Shown here piece after piece: positions 51,873 through 64,000 of a stretch of 64,000 nt of DNA. The position numbers and the translations under genes are program-made. Below the pieces are notes generated by a model. It saw only the letters and a list, made by a program, of their open reading frames with translations. It did not search any database and was not told the origin of the DNA. Source of the DNA: Anthopleura xanthogrammica (lineage: Eukaryota > Cnidaria > Anthozoa > Actiniaria > Actiniidae); assembly GCA_964019055.1 (NCBI GenBank), contig OZ025209.1:4805071-4869070 (forward strand), read 5' to 3'. Within the stretch, counting starts at the first letter, position 1, and each line of letters starts with the position of its first letter.

Positions 51873-52545
51873 TTATTTAGTGTCATTTTGTTATTACATT
51901 ACATTTACAAAGAATTATAACTTAACCTAAATTGAGACACAAGCTATTTATAATAACTATAAAAGTCAACCAAGATAGATAGCTACTAAATTTGATTTAC
52001 AATAGCATACAATAAGGTCGAGGGGAGAAAAACTATATAATATCATAACTAACAAACGAATTAAAAATGAGAAGGAAAAAAACCAACTACACAAATGATA
52101 GAAACAATATTGAAGATATTTACGAAAAAAATAATACATCATAGATCAGCAAGATAGATTGACTAAAATGAACTAATTGAATATTAATAGTTGTGAGAAA
52201 TTATAACGACTATAGTAGAGGATATAAAATTATGATGACTAATGTATCGAAAATATACTAAATTATTTAAGTGCAAATTATAGGCGAATCATGTGAATTG
52301 AGTTTCGCGAAGGTGATCATTTGATTTACCTTTAAATTTACTTCTAGATAATGTTTTATAAGAATCATCAATTGAATTCCAGATCTGGACGCCAGAAATT
52401 TTTATATTGAATTTTCCATATTGTATCCGAACAGGGTTCAACTGATAAGAGAAATTACTCGTGTTTTGCCTAGTTTCGGCGGAAGATACGAAATTGAAAG
52501 TGTTGACGATTTTACCTTTAATATATCCTACCTAAAATAATTATT
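51873..52545 (-). pseudogene. Non-LTR retrotransposon 3' end (C-terminal ORF2 and 3' UTR)
   Basis: Minus strand 52530-52295 reads KGKIVNTFNFVSSAETRQN, QLNPVRIQYGKFNIKISG, VQIWNSIDDSYKTLSRSKFK then a stop. This is the usual C-terminal end of LINE ORF2 in L2/CR1-like clades (TRxxxNxxxPxxRxxYGKxSIxxxGPxLWNSL). A ~400 bp AT-rich 3' UTR follows, ending TGACACTAAATAAATGTATG and running into the GGAT tail. The element is 5'-truncated or decayed beyond 52560. Confidence 0.7.
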
Positions 52546-52879
52546 ATCTTGAAACAATATGACTAATCTGTAAAGCCTAAAATATGGCTCGCCGGAAATT
52601 GCATTAGTAACGGCAAAAAAAATGTATATTAAATCATTTAATACAATCATTTACAAGTTGTAAAAAAAGATCTTTTAAAAAAGTATATCCTTATTTCAGA
52701 GGAAAAATAGACTTTCTACATTACACCTACTTTACTGATCATTGTGCCATGTTGATTATTGATATTTTGTCGATATTTCACACGCAAAAGTTAAATGTTT
52801 TGTAATTTAAATTATTTGTATAGGGCTGACTTAAATTTTATCGATTGATCCTGAAACACACTCAAGACTGCATCGAATT

Positions 52880-53040
52880 GGAATTTAGTTTGTTAGGTTT
52901 TGCGGAGGGAAGGAAAACCGAAGAAAAACGGGAGAAAAACCCTTGAATCAAGAGAGAGATTTAACAAACCCTACTCACGTTTGATGAGGATATAAGCCGA
53001 AACCCAAGAGGTGAGAGGCGAGTGAACTACCACTTCTAAC
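52880..53040 (-). mobile_element. SINE S2 copy, minus orientation
   Basis: TTGTTAGGTTTTGCGGAGGG, GAGAAAAACCCTTGAATCAAG and AACAAACCCTACTCACG match the family. Confidence 0.6.
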
Positions 53041-53245
53041 TTTTTTCATTCCTTGACTTTAAATCAAATGTACATGGACTTCAATCAGTTCAGGAGAACT
53101 GCAAATTTAAATTCTGGTTCCCTCCTATAACACAAGGTATATGAGCTTGTTATACTACTGTTTTGTCGAGTTATTCACTCGGCGAATGTTGTTTTCATGG
53201 TAGGTTTTTACACCGATGAAAGACTAGTAAGGAACGTTCAAAACA

Positions 53246-53330
53246 TCAGTATAACAGGGCTTGAAATAACGGGCGGTCATTGCCGGAACAATGTCCGCGG
53301 GCTATACTTGGAATTTATCCGATCAAATCT
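53246..53330 (+). mobile_element. hAT-like MITE fragment (CAGGGCTTGAAATAACGG)
   Basis: Left-end fragment of the family seen at 55743-55893: CAGGGCTTGAAATAACGGGC then GGTCATTGCCGG. Confidence 0.5.
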
Positions 53331-53694
53331 TATGACCTTGCTGGCCATTTTGACAAGTAACATTGAGCCGGAAACAAGATATTATCAAGCTGAAACTAAT
53401 TTTGCTGGTCATAATGAACTGCGAGTAAGTGGCCATTATTTCAATCCCTGGTATAGTTTTTCTTAGTCCTTGCTCGCTGTTTTCCTTAAAAAGTCCCTAA
53501 TTATAATACTAATAATAATAAACTCTTTATTTAAAGAGGGTGACACGGAATAGTTAAAAACTAATAAACTAGTGGCCCTCTTAATTGGCCCTCTAAATTG
53601 GCCCTCTAAATTGGCCCTCTAAATTGCGCTAAACCTCGGCTCTAGCTAAGAACAGGACAAAGGACATTGAAAAACCTTCGCATTTTCCGGCGAT

Positions 53695-53905
53695 ACCCTA
53701 AAACAACCTTTAGGCTGTCTATCTCATTGACACGGCTTATTCACAGATCGAATTGGAATTTAGCATGTTAGGTTTTGCGGGAGAGGGAAATATGAGAACC
53801 AGGAGAAAAAATCCTCGAATGAAGTGAGAGGCCTAACAAACTCTACTCACATGTGAAGCCGAGTCCAGGAATCGAATACGAGACCCTAGAAGCTAAAAGC
53901 TTAAC
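53695..53905 (-). mobile_element. SINE S2 copy, minus orientation
   Basis: CACAGATCGAATTGGAATTTAG, GTTAGGTTTTGCGGGAG, CCTAACAAACTCTACTCACATG and GAGTCCAGGAATCGAATAC follow the family order. Confidence 0.65.
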
Positions 53906-54632
53906 CTCATCGAGAAACTTTTCTTGCCGATTGCCATTTTACTGTCTTATCGTGTAGGGATTAGGTCGCCATTAGGACGTGACTTCTGTTTTTTCCCTGC
54001 CACACCCTTAATTTAATTATGTTTTTTCCATAAATAATAGTTTGAATTTTTTGTTTGTTTATGCGTCATCTTCTGTATGAATCCGAAATACTCATTAAAT
54101 TAAACTGAGCTAAATCAGTTCGATTTAAAATGTCAGTCTACTAAAAAATCTTTAAAGTTGGAGATAGTGAGTTTGACTGAGAAAATCCATGTTGAAGTTG
54201 AATGCAAATTAACTTGATTCTGTATCTGATTTACAGACTTCTCCTGGATAACTGATTTCTATTGATAATTTGATAATAAAATATAAATAGATAAATTTTT
54301 AAAACCTCATAAAGTCAGTGATTGTTATTGTTTTTTTGAAGTCGAAACATCCGGGATCTGAGCAATTAAGACTAGCAAAATACTACATCAAACACGTTTC
54401 TGGGAATGCAAGGTTTGAGAGAAACACGTGAACTATGTACTCATTTTGTATGATATTCCAAAACGTTACGGCAATTTGGCCAGAAAAACTGTCTTTTGCG
54501 AGGATGAAATTCAAGTAATGACCGGTAGCACGTTCGATTTGAGCCCACGAGCATACTTATGCACAAAAACCGCTGAATTGCCTCCAGAATTTTTTAAGGA
54601 TGTTTTGAACTTCGATAGGAAAAATAAACCCT

Positions 54633-54712
54633 CAAATTTTTCATTTTACAAATTTTTCACTTTACAAATTTTTCACTTTACAAATTTTTCACTTTACAAA
54701 TTTTTCTTTGAA
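54633..54712. repeat. 17-bp tandem repeat, ~4.6 copies
   Basis: TCACTTTACAAATTTTT repeated nearly perfectly. Confidence 0.9.
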
Positions 54713-54989
54713 TATCCCAAATCAAAAGGTAAATAAAAAGAAAACTATTATAATATTAATAAAAATCTGTATACTAAATCTATATTTTATAAAAGAAAAG
54801 CGCTCCAGCAACTGGACTTTTTACATTTTAAAGCTCTTACAGAAGCAGAATTATTTGTAACTTCATTGATAGGTATACAACTGTGAAGTAGAAAAAGATC
54901 GAAGACCTGATTTAGAAGAAAATTTATTCATGTGAATACTACTGATTGCGAGAAAAATAAGGCCTGAATGAAACGTCGAACTTCTCATG

Positions 54990-55210
54990 AACCGAACCTA
55001 AAGCCGATGTTACACGAGTCGATTTGCAACGACGATATTTCGCGCAACGCTGCGAAAAATTCGTCATTTTGGCGAGGTTTTGACTTCAGATCAGAAACTC
55101 GCAACGTGTTGCCTGAAGTCGAAGTTATTCTAAAAATCGTGTTATCTGGCATGTTACATGGTATAAACCTTTCGCGCAACGGCGTATCGTGTTCAGTTTT
55201 TCCAATTAAA
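54990..55210. mobile_element. Possible GCAAC-type MITE
   Basis: GCCGATGTTACACGAGTCGATTTGCAACG on the left; GCAACGTGTTGCC and CATGTTACATGG within. Related in motif to 5850-6180. Ends not well defined. Confidence 0.4.
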
Positions 55211-55742
55211 TGTTTTGAAGCCAAGCAGCAGGAAAAAAATACATTAAAATAATTGATTATAATGTATGCATTAGGATCGGTTTATGAGAAAGTTAGTCGT
55301 TTGAATCAGAGTTAGATCCAAAGTCGTAAATCCAGACTGCTCCAGTCAGATCTTAACGGCTGGGTCGACTTGATATGATTTGTCGAACTTAATTGATTCA
55401 GTATTAAGTTCGGTTCATAAAAAGTTTGACCTTTGAACTGGGACTAAATTTGAAAGATAGATAAGAAGGAAAAAACTCTTTTCAAACACTCGAAAAAAAA
55501 CGTGATCAAGAAAAAATTTGCTGTTTCTCCAAAATGAAATATTTTTTCCTCGTTAAAAAAACCTTTCAGAAAATGAATACTTTGTCTGTGGGATTTCATT
55601 GAATGTTAAGCGCGCTACCTTTACTAAAAGAAAACCATTAATTTGTGTTAGCATGATACCTTAAATAAATCCACAGGACATCATTATCAAAGTTTGAAAA
55701 AAACTTAATTATTTACACATATAGCAGGGCTCAAAATAACGG

Positions 55743-55893
55743 CTAGTCATAAACCGGTCAAGATGTCCGGTGTATGATATTTTATTTTATTTTTTATATG
55801 ACCAGTCAACATGCTCGTTCAAAACCGTATTTGACCGGTCAAGTACTAAATTTCGCCACACATTGACCGTTGACCGGCTGTTATTTTAAGCCC
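55743..55893. mobile_element. hAT-like MITE (CAGGGCTCAAAATAACGGC ends)
   Basis: CAGGGCTCAAAATAACGGC and GGCTGTTATTTTAAGCCCTG are inverted ends; inner ACCGGTCAAGATG / GACCGGTCAAG and GACCGTTGACCGG arms. About 150 bp. Confidence 0.7.
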
Positions 55894-57266
55894 TGTATGG
55901 AAAAAGCGTTGTGTGCGTGCCATGCTGACTTTGAAAACCGAATTAAACGCTAAAATGTTCTCAAAATCCATTAAGCAAAAACTATTTATATAAACGTAAG
56001 AAAACAACGACATTTCGACGCTGCAACGCGTCATTTTTTAATGCTAAATTTTTGTATTTTTCTCAATAATTCCTTCAAATATTTTTAGTTTATTCTCGAA
56101 AATGATGTTTAAATTTCGAGACAATTACTCCCTAGGGTTCTAGTTTTTCGAGTTCTGAATTATTTCGTGCAAGCTAGCCTAGTAGGCTCCTTCGTTTTGC
56201 TTTCGAAAACCGTCAAAATGGTAATCTTCAACGTTCTTCTTTCCATATTTTGAATCAGCATTAAAAATCTGTGTAAAAAAGCTTTATTACCGAGAAAGTT
56301 TACTTAGTTTTTGCAAAAGTAGTCAGACCGGCGGCTTTCAAACCCGTGATGTTAGTCGAATTCAACGAAATGTATTCCTTAAACAGTTCAAGTTTCTTGT
56401 TATCCCATCGTGTACGGAATATTTACAAACCATTATTAGACGATAGAGAACGCAAGAAGGCCACATATATAATCTTGAAATTACAATCACCGAATCTAAC
56501 TCTAATGACCTGTTATTTCAATCTTAAATCTTCACTAATCATAGTCTCTTTTGGATTCCATCTTATGTTCATGTCTTCATGTCAATGTTATCTAACTACG
56601 CATGCGCAGTAGAGCTTCTTAACCCCAAAAAGTCGGCTTTTTCGATTTCTAGGTTTAGCAGAGCTGTTTTCAGCAAAAAGGGAAATGAAATATATATAAA
56701 TGAAAGAAGAATGATAGAACATGAAAGAAAGTGAAAAACGAAAGAACAAGTTTGAATATTAGTTCATACCTTTTCCCAGTACGCGATAGATTTTAGTACA
56801 TTCCTAGGACGCTTATCTTCATTGGGTGCAGAACACATCTAGACTGACCAAACAAGACTAATCGTCGATCTTTAAGCGCGTATAATAAGCCAATCTTAAC
56901 TAACTCAACGCCAACGCCGAACGATTTTTATAATTAATTTTAGCAGGTCTAGCCGGTTATTCCTCACCGCTATAATAGAGAATGGCATAATAGTATCACC
57001 AACACAATCAGTTCCAAAAAAAAACATACGAACGTTGGAATTGATGATTGCTTTCGAATTTTGTCTGGCTCTGAAATGACTTTGTTCTATCTTTACAATG
57101 AAATACACGTGAATTTGAACATCTCAGTGAGTATGACCACGTGACTTCAGTCCATTTGCCCTTCAAGAACTGACTTTGAAGTGATTTATTTTACTGGTAA
57201 ATCAAGTTAACTTTCATGGTTCACGTGAAGAACCGCATTTTAGCAGTAAGTAGGTAGTTTTATAGT
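55894..57266. other. Gene-poor stretch
   Basis: AT-rich, no supportable ORF, no repeat family recognised. Confidence 0.4.
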
Positions 57267-57692
57267 TATGGTTGGATGGTTGGTTGGTTGGTTGGTTGGC
57301 TGGTTGGTTGCTTTGTTTGTGGGTGGGTTGGTTGGTTGGTTGGTTGGTTGGTTGGTTGGTTGGTTGGTTGGTTGGTTGGTTGGTTGGTTGGTTGGTTGGT
57401 TGGTTGGTTGGTTGGTTGGTTGGTTGGTTGGTTGGTTGGTTGGTTGGTTGGTTGGTTGGTTGGTTGGTTGGTTGGTTGGTTGGTTGGTTGGTTGGTTGGT
57501 TGGTTGGTTGGTTGGTTGGTTGGTTGGTTGGTTGGTTGGTTGGTTGGTTGGTTGGTTGGTTGGTTGGTTGGTTGGTTGGTTGGTTGGTTGGTTGGTTGGT
57601 TGGTTGGTTGGTTGGTTGGTTGGTTGGTTGGTCGGTTGGTTGGTCGGTTGGTCGTTCGATTGTTTAGATAGTTGATTGGTTGGTCGGTCGGT
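57267..57692. repeat. (GGTT)n tetranucleotide array, ~400 bp
   Basis: Nearly 90 uninterrupted GGTT units with a few variants (GGCT, GGTC) at the edges. Open in three frames, giving false GWLV-repeat ORFs. Confidence 0.95.
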
Positions 57693-60502
57693 ATTACGTC
57701 TTGTTGGTTGGTTAACAGTCTATTCTATATACTGCAAAATTACTGATCGTTGATCACATCTAATCAAGGAGCGCTCTTATAAACAATTTTCACCCGAAAA
57801 ATTCCGTTTTGAAACATATCTCAATACTTGAAAGATGAACTTAAATTGAAAAGAATTTCCGGCCTCAAGGGCATCTTGTCACGTTGTGCATTATATCAGT
57901 ACCCTTAAAAAAATCCTTTTCGATATGTTGAGCAATCATACTCCTAAAATAATACTCTTTGTTTGAGTTTTACTTTATCGTAATAAGTGACCTTTTCTTA
58001 TTGTTCTTATGTGTGGTCGGTTCGATGAGGAAAATTAGATGAAAAAATGAAGAAAAAAATATATATATTAGTTTTCTTACAATATTTCAAAATAAACCCA
58101 GCTAAATATGATTGACAAAAGGTACTAGTTATAACATAGTGAGTTATATCTAATGAAGTGTGATTTCTCCCACTGCTACATTAAGGAATCTAAATTGAAG
58201 GCGAGAACATTTAACAGGCTTCCTGACTACCTACCGGTGTTATGAGTACATTCACACATTTAAATTCGATCCAAACAATATTGTCAACGTGACTAAAATG
58301 CAAATTGAATTGTCTACATGCACGTGTTCTGAGAATTCTCCGTCTTAGAAGACCAGGAAGATAGCCAAGATCAAGTTAATTTTGATCATACCGCTGTGAT
58401 CATTTATAATAGACTCATGTACTCAAGGATGGCCTCATTTCAACGTTTAAATATTCACAAATACTAACGATAAAGTAAAGAATGCATAACTCCAACAATA
58501 CAAACACTTTGAAATTCCACGGACCTTCACTGGAATGCATAAATATTCAAAATAATTCCATACGAAATGGAGGCTTAGCCTGAGCAACAGAGAACTCGAA
58601 GCTGGAGTGTTATATATATATATTTTGATTGAATGTTGAAAAGTTTTCATATTTTGGTATTATTCCGCTATGATGATGATAAGAATGGACGAAAAATTTG
58701 CTTGGTAGATGAACAAATTTACGGACGAATGAATGGATGGATGCATGGATGGTAGAATCTGTGGACGGATGGATGAATGGATGGATGGATGAATGGATGG
58801 ATGAATGAAAGGAAGTGTAAATAAGTGTATGGTCAGATTTCTAATTTCTAGCCAGAGATTTCCCTTTACTTCACGTCTGAAAAGGCTTGACTACAACTAG
58901 CACATTTCAAAACTCGAACACTACTTCAATATTTCATTTGCGTAAGATGATACACTTCACATATCAATTTCTAAGAGGGCAGCTTTTCATGACCCATGCA
59001 TTGTTGCAATCTATGTTGTTAAATCTTTAAGCGCACAGGATATAACAATTTGTGTTTTTTTCTGTTTAACTGTTTAACCAAGATTCATGTTTTGCCGACA
59101 CTGCATGAAGCTTGGACGTCATTTGGTATGGAAACGAATTATGTAAATTTATAAAACTTCCGTATGGAAGAGTGAGATTCAAATATAGAACCTACAGGCA
59201 TTCAAACTTGTAGTCAAGTATCATTTCAATGGAGTTTAGTATTCATTTGGAGTTGATTAAAATCAATAAACAGAATACCAGCGGAAGGAAAACGAGTCTA
59301 TTGATCTTTTACGGACGTCAAAGCTATTAAACAATGTGTAGCTGGCACGAATTTAGTTTAAAACGTTGACTTCATGCACATGTCTTGAAATTAGAAATTA
59401 TCAATGGTATTTTGGTCAAAGTAGCTCTGATTTCTTCGAACAGTGAATTTAAATCAAAAATATTGTTGATTTTTACGGAGAGAGAAAAAACCCAGGAGAA
59501 AAACCCTCTAAGTACAGTACAGTAGAGAAGCAAAGTAATACACGTACTCTAGATAACGAGCTCGGGCCGGAATCACGGCTCTTACTAGTGTCTTTCTCTT
59601 TAGATGGATTGCACAATATAAAGTTCAAAATGGCAGCTGAAGAAAGGAGAAATGTTTATATTGGTTTTCAGTCTGTTACGACTCCCAATAATTCCTCCAA
59701 ACACTTATTTTAATATTTTTTTCCTTATCTTAGTATTCTTGTATGCAAAACAATAAGAAAATTAAAAAACCCCGAACAAGATTTTTGAAAAAAAAGGCCA
59801 CTTTGTAAAATTGCGTGCAAAATGTCCTGTCCGCCATATTGGAAATTTAAACTCTTTCGTACCACAGGTAGCCCGCGGTCCTTAAAATTGTTTGTTTTTA
59901 AAATGGTTATGTTTGGAGAACGCAGAAATGAATTTCAAGCCCATCTACCAAAATTAATCATCCTACAAATAGATTGTTTAAGGAAAACACATTTTCAAGA
60001 TTCTGTGATTTATCCGTCAAAAGGAACTCCCTCAAGCACTAAAGTACTGAAAATAATTTTATAGTTCTAGAACTCGCTTACCATACACGTTGCAGCTCGG
60101 CACATGTCTCTGAGTTACGATATTTTTGCCTATTAAAATGGCATTTTAGCCAGCCACCTGCTGTGTTTAAATCACTAAGTTGTTTTTCAATTCCTTAAGA
60201 TCAGACTATGAGCTTGATTTCAAGGCAGCAGTAATGGCTTTGTGGTACTATATAAACCCATGGGTTAGAACATGTGTAGTTAGTCTTCCTACCACTATTG
60301 TCCTAAAGTGATTTTCATATATTTGACATACCAAAGGTCTGTCTCTCTCTCTCTGGCTCGCTCGCTCTATCACTCTTCGCGGTCCACTGACATTAGTAGT
60401 TCTTTGACATTATCTTTTCTCACTAAGTTAACTCCGCTCCAAGGTACGTAGGAACACTATAGCCGTTTATTATTTTCTTTGTTCTTATATTTTTCAGTCA
60501 TA
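57693..60502. other. Gene-poor stretch
   Basis: Includes a degenerate (GGAT/GAAT)n at 58727-58808 and a TATA-like TACTATATAAACC at about 60246. No gene supported. Confidence 0.45.
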
Positions 60503-60785
60503 TACAGCTATTTCGAAAAACGTTGAATTTTGAATAGTGCATTTCAAAACCAAAGGGCATTGTGGGTCCCTTTATTTTGAAATACAAATGAGTAATATAC
60601 AGCGATTTGCTCTCAAAATGTAGCTAGTATATTGTTTCAGATAGAATGCACGGTAAAAAAATTATTTTTTTACTAAATAATTATTTTACTTTGGATAATA
60701 TTACATGCCCCAAAATGCCTTTTGGTCTTGAAATGCACTATTCAGTATGCAGTATTAAGTATTCAACGTGTTTTAGAAAACTTTT
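60503..60785. mobile_element. MITE family D copy 2
   Basis: TACAGCTATTTCGAAAAACG start, GAATAGTGCATTTCAAAACC, CCAAAATGCCTTTTGGTC and GCACTATTCAGTATGCAG mirror those of copy 1. The right terminal CAGCTGTA is degraded. Confidence 0.75.
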
Positions 60786-62739
60786 TTTTTAAAAGAAATG
60801 ACTTTTCAAGTTTTCTTCACTCTCAAATATACCCATAACTATATAATTAGTTTTAGCGCGCTCGACTTCCTTACACCGCTGCGCTTACTTTATTAATCGT
60901 AAAATACTCGAACACATGAAAAAAGAGCATTTTATCCACCCACCTGGTTTTAAATAAGGTTTTCACAGCCGGAATTTCTCATTCAGTTTTGCTCAGTTTG
61001 TTAAAACTTGCGCGCGGGCGTGTGTGCGTGTTTGTGCATTTTTTATTATAATATTGTCCGACATGCTCAATGCGTAGTCAGATCATAGCACACTAAATCG
61101 ATTGGATCCAACATATATCGCCTTCCTACACACTCCCTTCCGGCCTTAAGATTAATTGGTTTTGCGTGGACAATAAGGGTCAAATGTCTGTGTCTTAAAA
61201 AGGTAAATTTCGCCCTTTTGAACATAAAAAGCAAATTTAAACTCATTTAAATTTTGAAAGCTTGATTCTCTCCCTTCCTTAATTTAAAGGTTTTCTCCAG
61301 TTTTACTCTCTCCGCAAAACCCTACACGCTAAATTCCGCGGTTTCAATCTATGAGTTAGCCATGCCGTTATTTACACACGCCCAGATGTTTCAGGATTCC
61401 ATAAAAATTAGAGGTGCTTTTTTTAGTAACATTCTATGTTATTTCGTGCATAAAAGTGACAACATTAAAAACTACCTACTTCACCCATAAACTTATAGAT
61501 GCTACGTGCACCTTGTTTGTCTTACCTCAGTATCTCTTCCTTGCTTCCGCGTAAAATGTTCTGACACAACAGACCAGTCTTCTTAACTAGCACTTTCTTT
61601 TCGCAATCAATGAACTACGAATTTAAATGAATTTATATAAGAACTTAAAATGTAAACTAATTATCAGTAGTTTAACCAAAAATGCAAAACCGAACTTGTA
61701 ATTTTTCGGCTCAGTGTCAACGATAATCGCAAAGTCCTAAATCCTGTCTGTCATTTTCAATTTTTTTGCTCGTAAAAACCACATATTAATTTAGAAGAAA
61801 ATCAAGGTTATTGTCGCTTAAGACGGAAATGTAAGCTACGAGTACCCAACAAGAGGTCTAGGAGATTCAGAAAACTGAAAACTTGATATTAAAAACGAAC
61901 ACTTTCTTGAAAACGAGGTGTTCAATGAAATCTTAAATTTTCAATATTCTCACTGATTATTATTTTTGACTTGAAATTTCATTCGCAACATCAATAACTT
62001 ATCAAGCAAATATATTTAGTTTTGTGGTTCTTGTCTATTCTGAGTCTATATTTTAATTTTTTTTTATTTTTACAAAATTGGACTATTGTTCGTTTTGTTG
62101 TTTTACTTACTACTTAATTTTAAAGTGCGGAAAATATTGATTATTGGGAGAAAAAACATGTATAATCTACAGTAAATAGCATTAAGTGAATATTGACGTT
62201 GTCGTGGTTTTTTTTAAACAAATGTTGGCGTTGTTGTTGTTGCTGTTTATATGGTTTCTTATTGAAATTAAGAGTATATTATATTCACGAAGAAATATAT
62301 AATTTCTTTTTTCTTTAGTTTTTCTTAGAAACAAGAACACGTAAACAGATCGAAAAAAACGTTGACAGGAAAGCATATAATATGCTTTTCTAAATGACTG
62401 CCTATGAGAACTGAGACTGGCAACAACAAACCTAACGACTTTTTAAGGATGTTCGCGGGCATTGTTCGCGCGCAGCCTCTCTGCGCACGATTTTATGCGT
62501 GCGTGTTCATCCTGTTGACGTCATTCGAATGCTTTGTTGAGCGAAAACAAGTTTGGTTACTTCTTCGATCTCTTATATCTCTTCAAAACGAACGGTGACT
62601 CCCATATTTTACTTTGTTTTTCCCTCAAAAAAGATGTTATTAAACTGACAAAACTTTTCTGGGGCAGTAAAACATCATTTATAAAACATCATCATCTTAC
62701 TCAGTGTTTATAGAAAGATTATTGCTAATTTGTTATCAG
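60786..62739. other. Gene-poor stretch with a SINE tail
   Basis: 61265-61400 carries TCTCCGCAAAACCCTACACG and TCTATGAGTTAGCCATGCCG, the plus-strand 3' half of SINE S2. The rest is AT-rich with no ORF I can support. Confidence 0.45.
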
Positions 62740-62940
62740 TGTTCCAATTTACAAATGATGACAAATAAACAAAAGCCTTCTATGACATCACATAAATGTA
62801 ATGAACATATTGGAAGTATAAACCTTGATATCTCCAAGATGCATCACTCAAATCATAAAAAAAAAAATTCACCATTCAACTATTTACTTCATTTAGAATC
62901 AATACTGAAAACTTTCAATTAGGGTTTATAGGCACTTTAA
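62740..62940. repeat. Dispersed unclassified repeat, copy 2
   Basis: TTGGAAGTATAAACCTTGATATCTCCAAGATGCATCACTCAAATCATAA and the following ~90 bp match 47055-47150 at roughly 85-90% by eye; AGGGTTTATAGGCAC at the right recalls the other end of copy 1. Confidence 0.65.
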
Positions 62941-64000
62941 ATATTTATTCACGTTGTGTTTAAAAGTTTTATGGTCATTATTAAATTGTTTCTACTGGGA
63001 AATTATTTCCTTTGTCAACGTCAGCTCATTCGGCTACTTTAAAAAAAGGTTACTAATCTCTCCATCCACTATAGCCGACCCCCGACTGCTTAAAAAGAAT
63101 AATTATCAGTGCTAAGTTGAACTATTCAGGAAATAACCAACCGTCATTTACTTGTGATTTATTGAGCCATTTTATAAACTTTATAAGAAGGTAGTGTAGT
63201 TTAGTATCATATATCACCGGATGTCCTAGCTTTTCGGGATTATGTCTGGCAATCAAAGCCTAAGTCAAAACTGGGGGGAAATCTTATTTAAAAAAAGTAA
63301 ATTTATATATAAAGATACCTATATTACATTCTAAACGGACAACTCAGGAAATGTTTGAGTACTAAATTTAAAGGAATTGTCGACAGGCAAGACATATTTA
63401 AAAAATGGCAGCCAGACGTTTTGAAAACGAATATCTTCCTCAATTTACCCTGTGGGTGTAAAGTTGTTGATTATTCTTTAAGAAAAGGGTTATGAAGCAA
63501 TACACTAGAAAGGCCATAAAATACTTATAGGTGTCGTCAGTTTTACGTATATAGTATATGAGAAGGAAAATCCGGCAATTTTTTTAAGAGGAAAATACTA
63601 AGATCGAAAACGAGATTGGTTGATTGATATCCGCTGGTCCAAGACTCGATAATTAAGAGATCGTTGGCGCTTTGTCGTTTATTTTCCACATTCACAAACT
63701 CTTTCCTTTACTTTCGCTAAACCACAGAAGCGAATGGTCCTAACGACCATCGTGAGGGGGAACGATAAGAGAAATTCTATAGACAAATTCTAAGGTTTGT
63801 GGCTAAGTTGGTAAGTATATACGGCTGTTCTGAGTTCACGTATTTGTTTTGATTTTTCTTTAAGATGGCTCTTTAATTTGTTTTCGGCAAATATTTTATG
63901 CTGTCTTTTCTGAGTCGAACAGATCAAATCTACTCAAAAAATTGATTTTTACTGCGTACGGCCTATGGTTTTTTTCTCTTTTTCTCTTTCCTGATCAGTC
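62941..64000. other. Terminal stretch, nothing recognised
   Basis: AT-rich with no supportable ORF, repeat family or RNA gene. Confidence 0.4.

Noticed and set aside
51416..51886. ORFs encoding WMDG repeats on the minus strand
   Set aside because: Simple translation of the (GGAT)n array; the period of 4 is open in all three frames and no flanking coding signal exists.
54428..54736. ORF beginning MNYVLILYDIPKRYG
   Set aside because: Ends in translation of a 17-bp tandem repeat; no domain, no supporting splice partner.
57268..57675. ORFs encoding GWLV repeats
   Set aside because: Translation of the (GGTT)n array in three frames, not a protein.

Overview
This window is animal nuclear DNA: intron-rich genes, GT-AG splice junctions that keep reading frames consistent, about 36-38% GC by eye, and a dense load of short transposons, tRNA-derived SINEs and microsatellites. 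The gene content (a Tbx1/10-type T-box gene, a CENP-Q homologue, an orphan 7TM receptor, a secreted EGF protein) together with the repeat style suggests an anthozoan cnidarian, quite possibly a stony coral. That assignment is inference and I cannot run a search.

Layout. 131-5513 (+): five exons of a T-box gene of the Tbx1/10 class, 5' end outside the window. 7712-9896 (+): two-exon AFG1-type mitochondrial AAA ATPase with a long C-terminal extension. 11048-12398 (-): four-exon CCDC86/Cgr1-type nucleolar protein, head to head with an intronless FHIT-type HIT hydrolase at 12668-13153 (+); the 269 bp between the two start codons look like a bidirectional promoter, and both starts sit in near-consensus TISU contexts. 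16242-23671 (-): four-exon seven-bladed WD40 protein with a long tail. 27703-27978 (-): single-exon mitochondrial ribosomal protein bL34m, head to head with a nine-exon CENP-Q gene at 28431-34104 (+). 35476-38417 (-): five-exon secreted, apparently furin-processed EGF-domain protein of unknown family. 40149-41854 (-): two-exon class-A-like GPCR. From about 41.9 kb to 64 kb I see no gene I can support; it holds SINE and LINE remnants, MITEs and two very long tetranucleotide arrays.

The genes do not form one pathway. Several are housekeeping genes: mitochondrial (AFG1, bL34m), nucleolar (CCDC86), kinetochore (CENP-Q) and nucleotide metabolism (FHIT). Two divergent pairs may share promoters. I found no convincing new multi-gene system. 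The most notable items are the TISU-like divergent promoter, the unidentified EGF and WD40 proteins, the extended AFG1, nested and recurring non-autonomous transposon families (one family is seen inserted inside another), a tRNA-SINE with an L2/V-SINE-like tail, and a LINE 3' end whose tail has grown into a ~330 bp GGAT array. Exon coordinates come from reading splice sites and checking phase by hand, with no transcript support.
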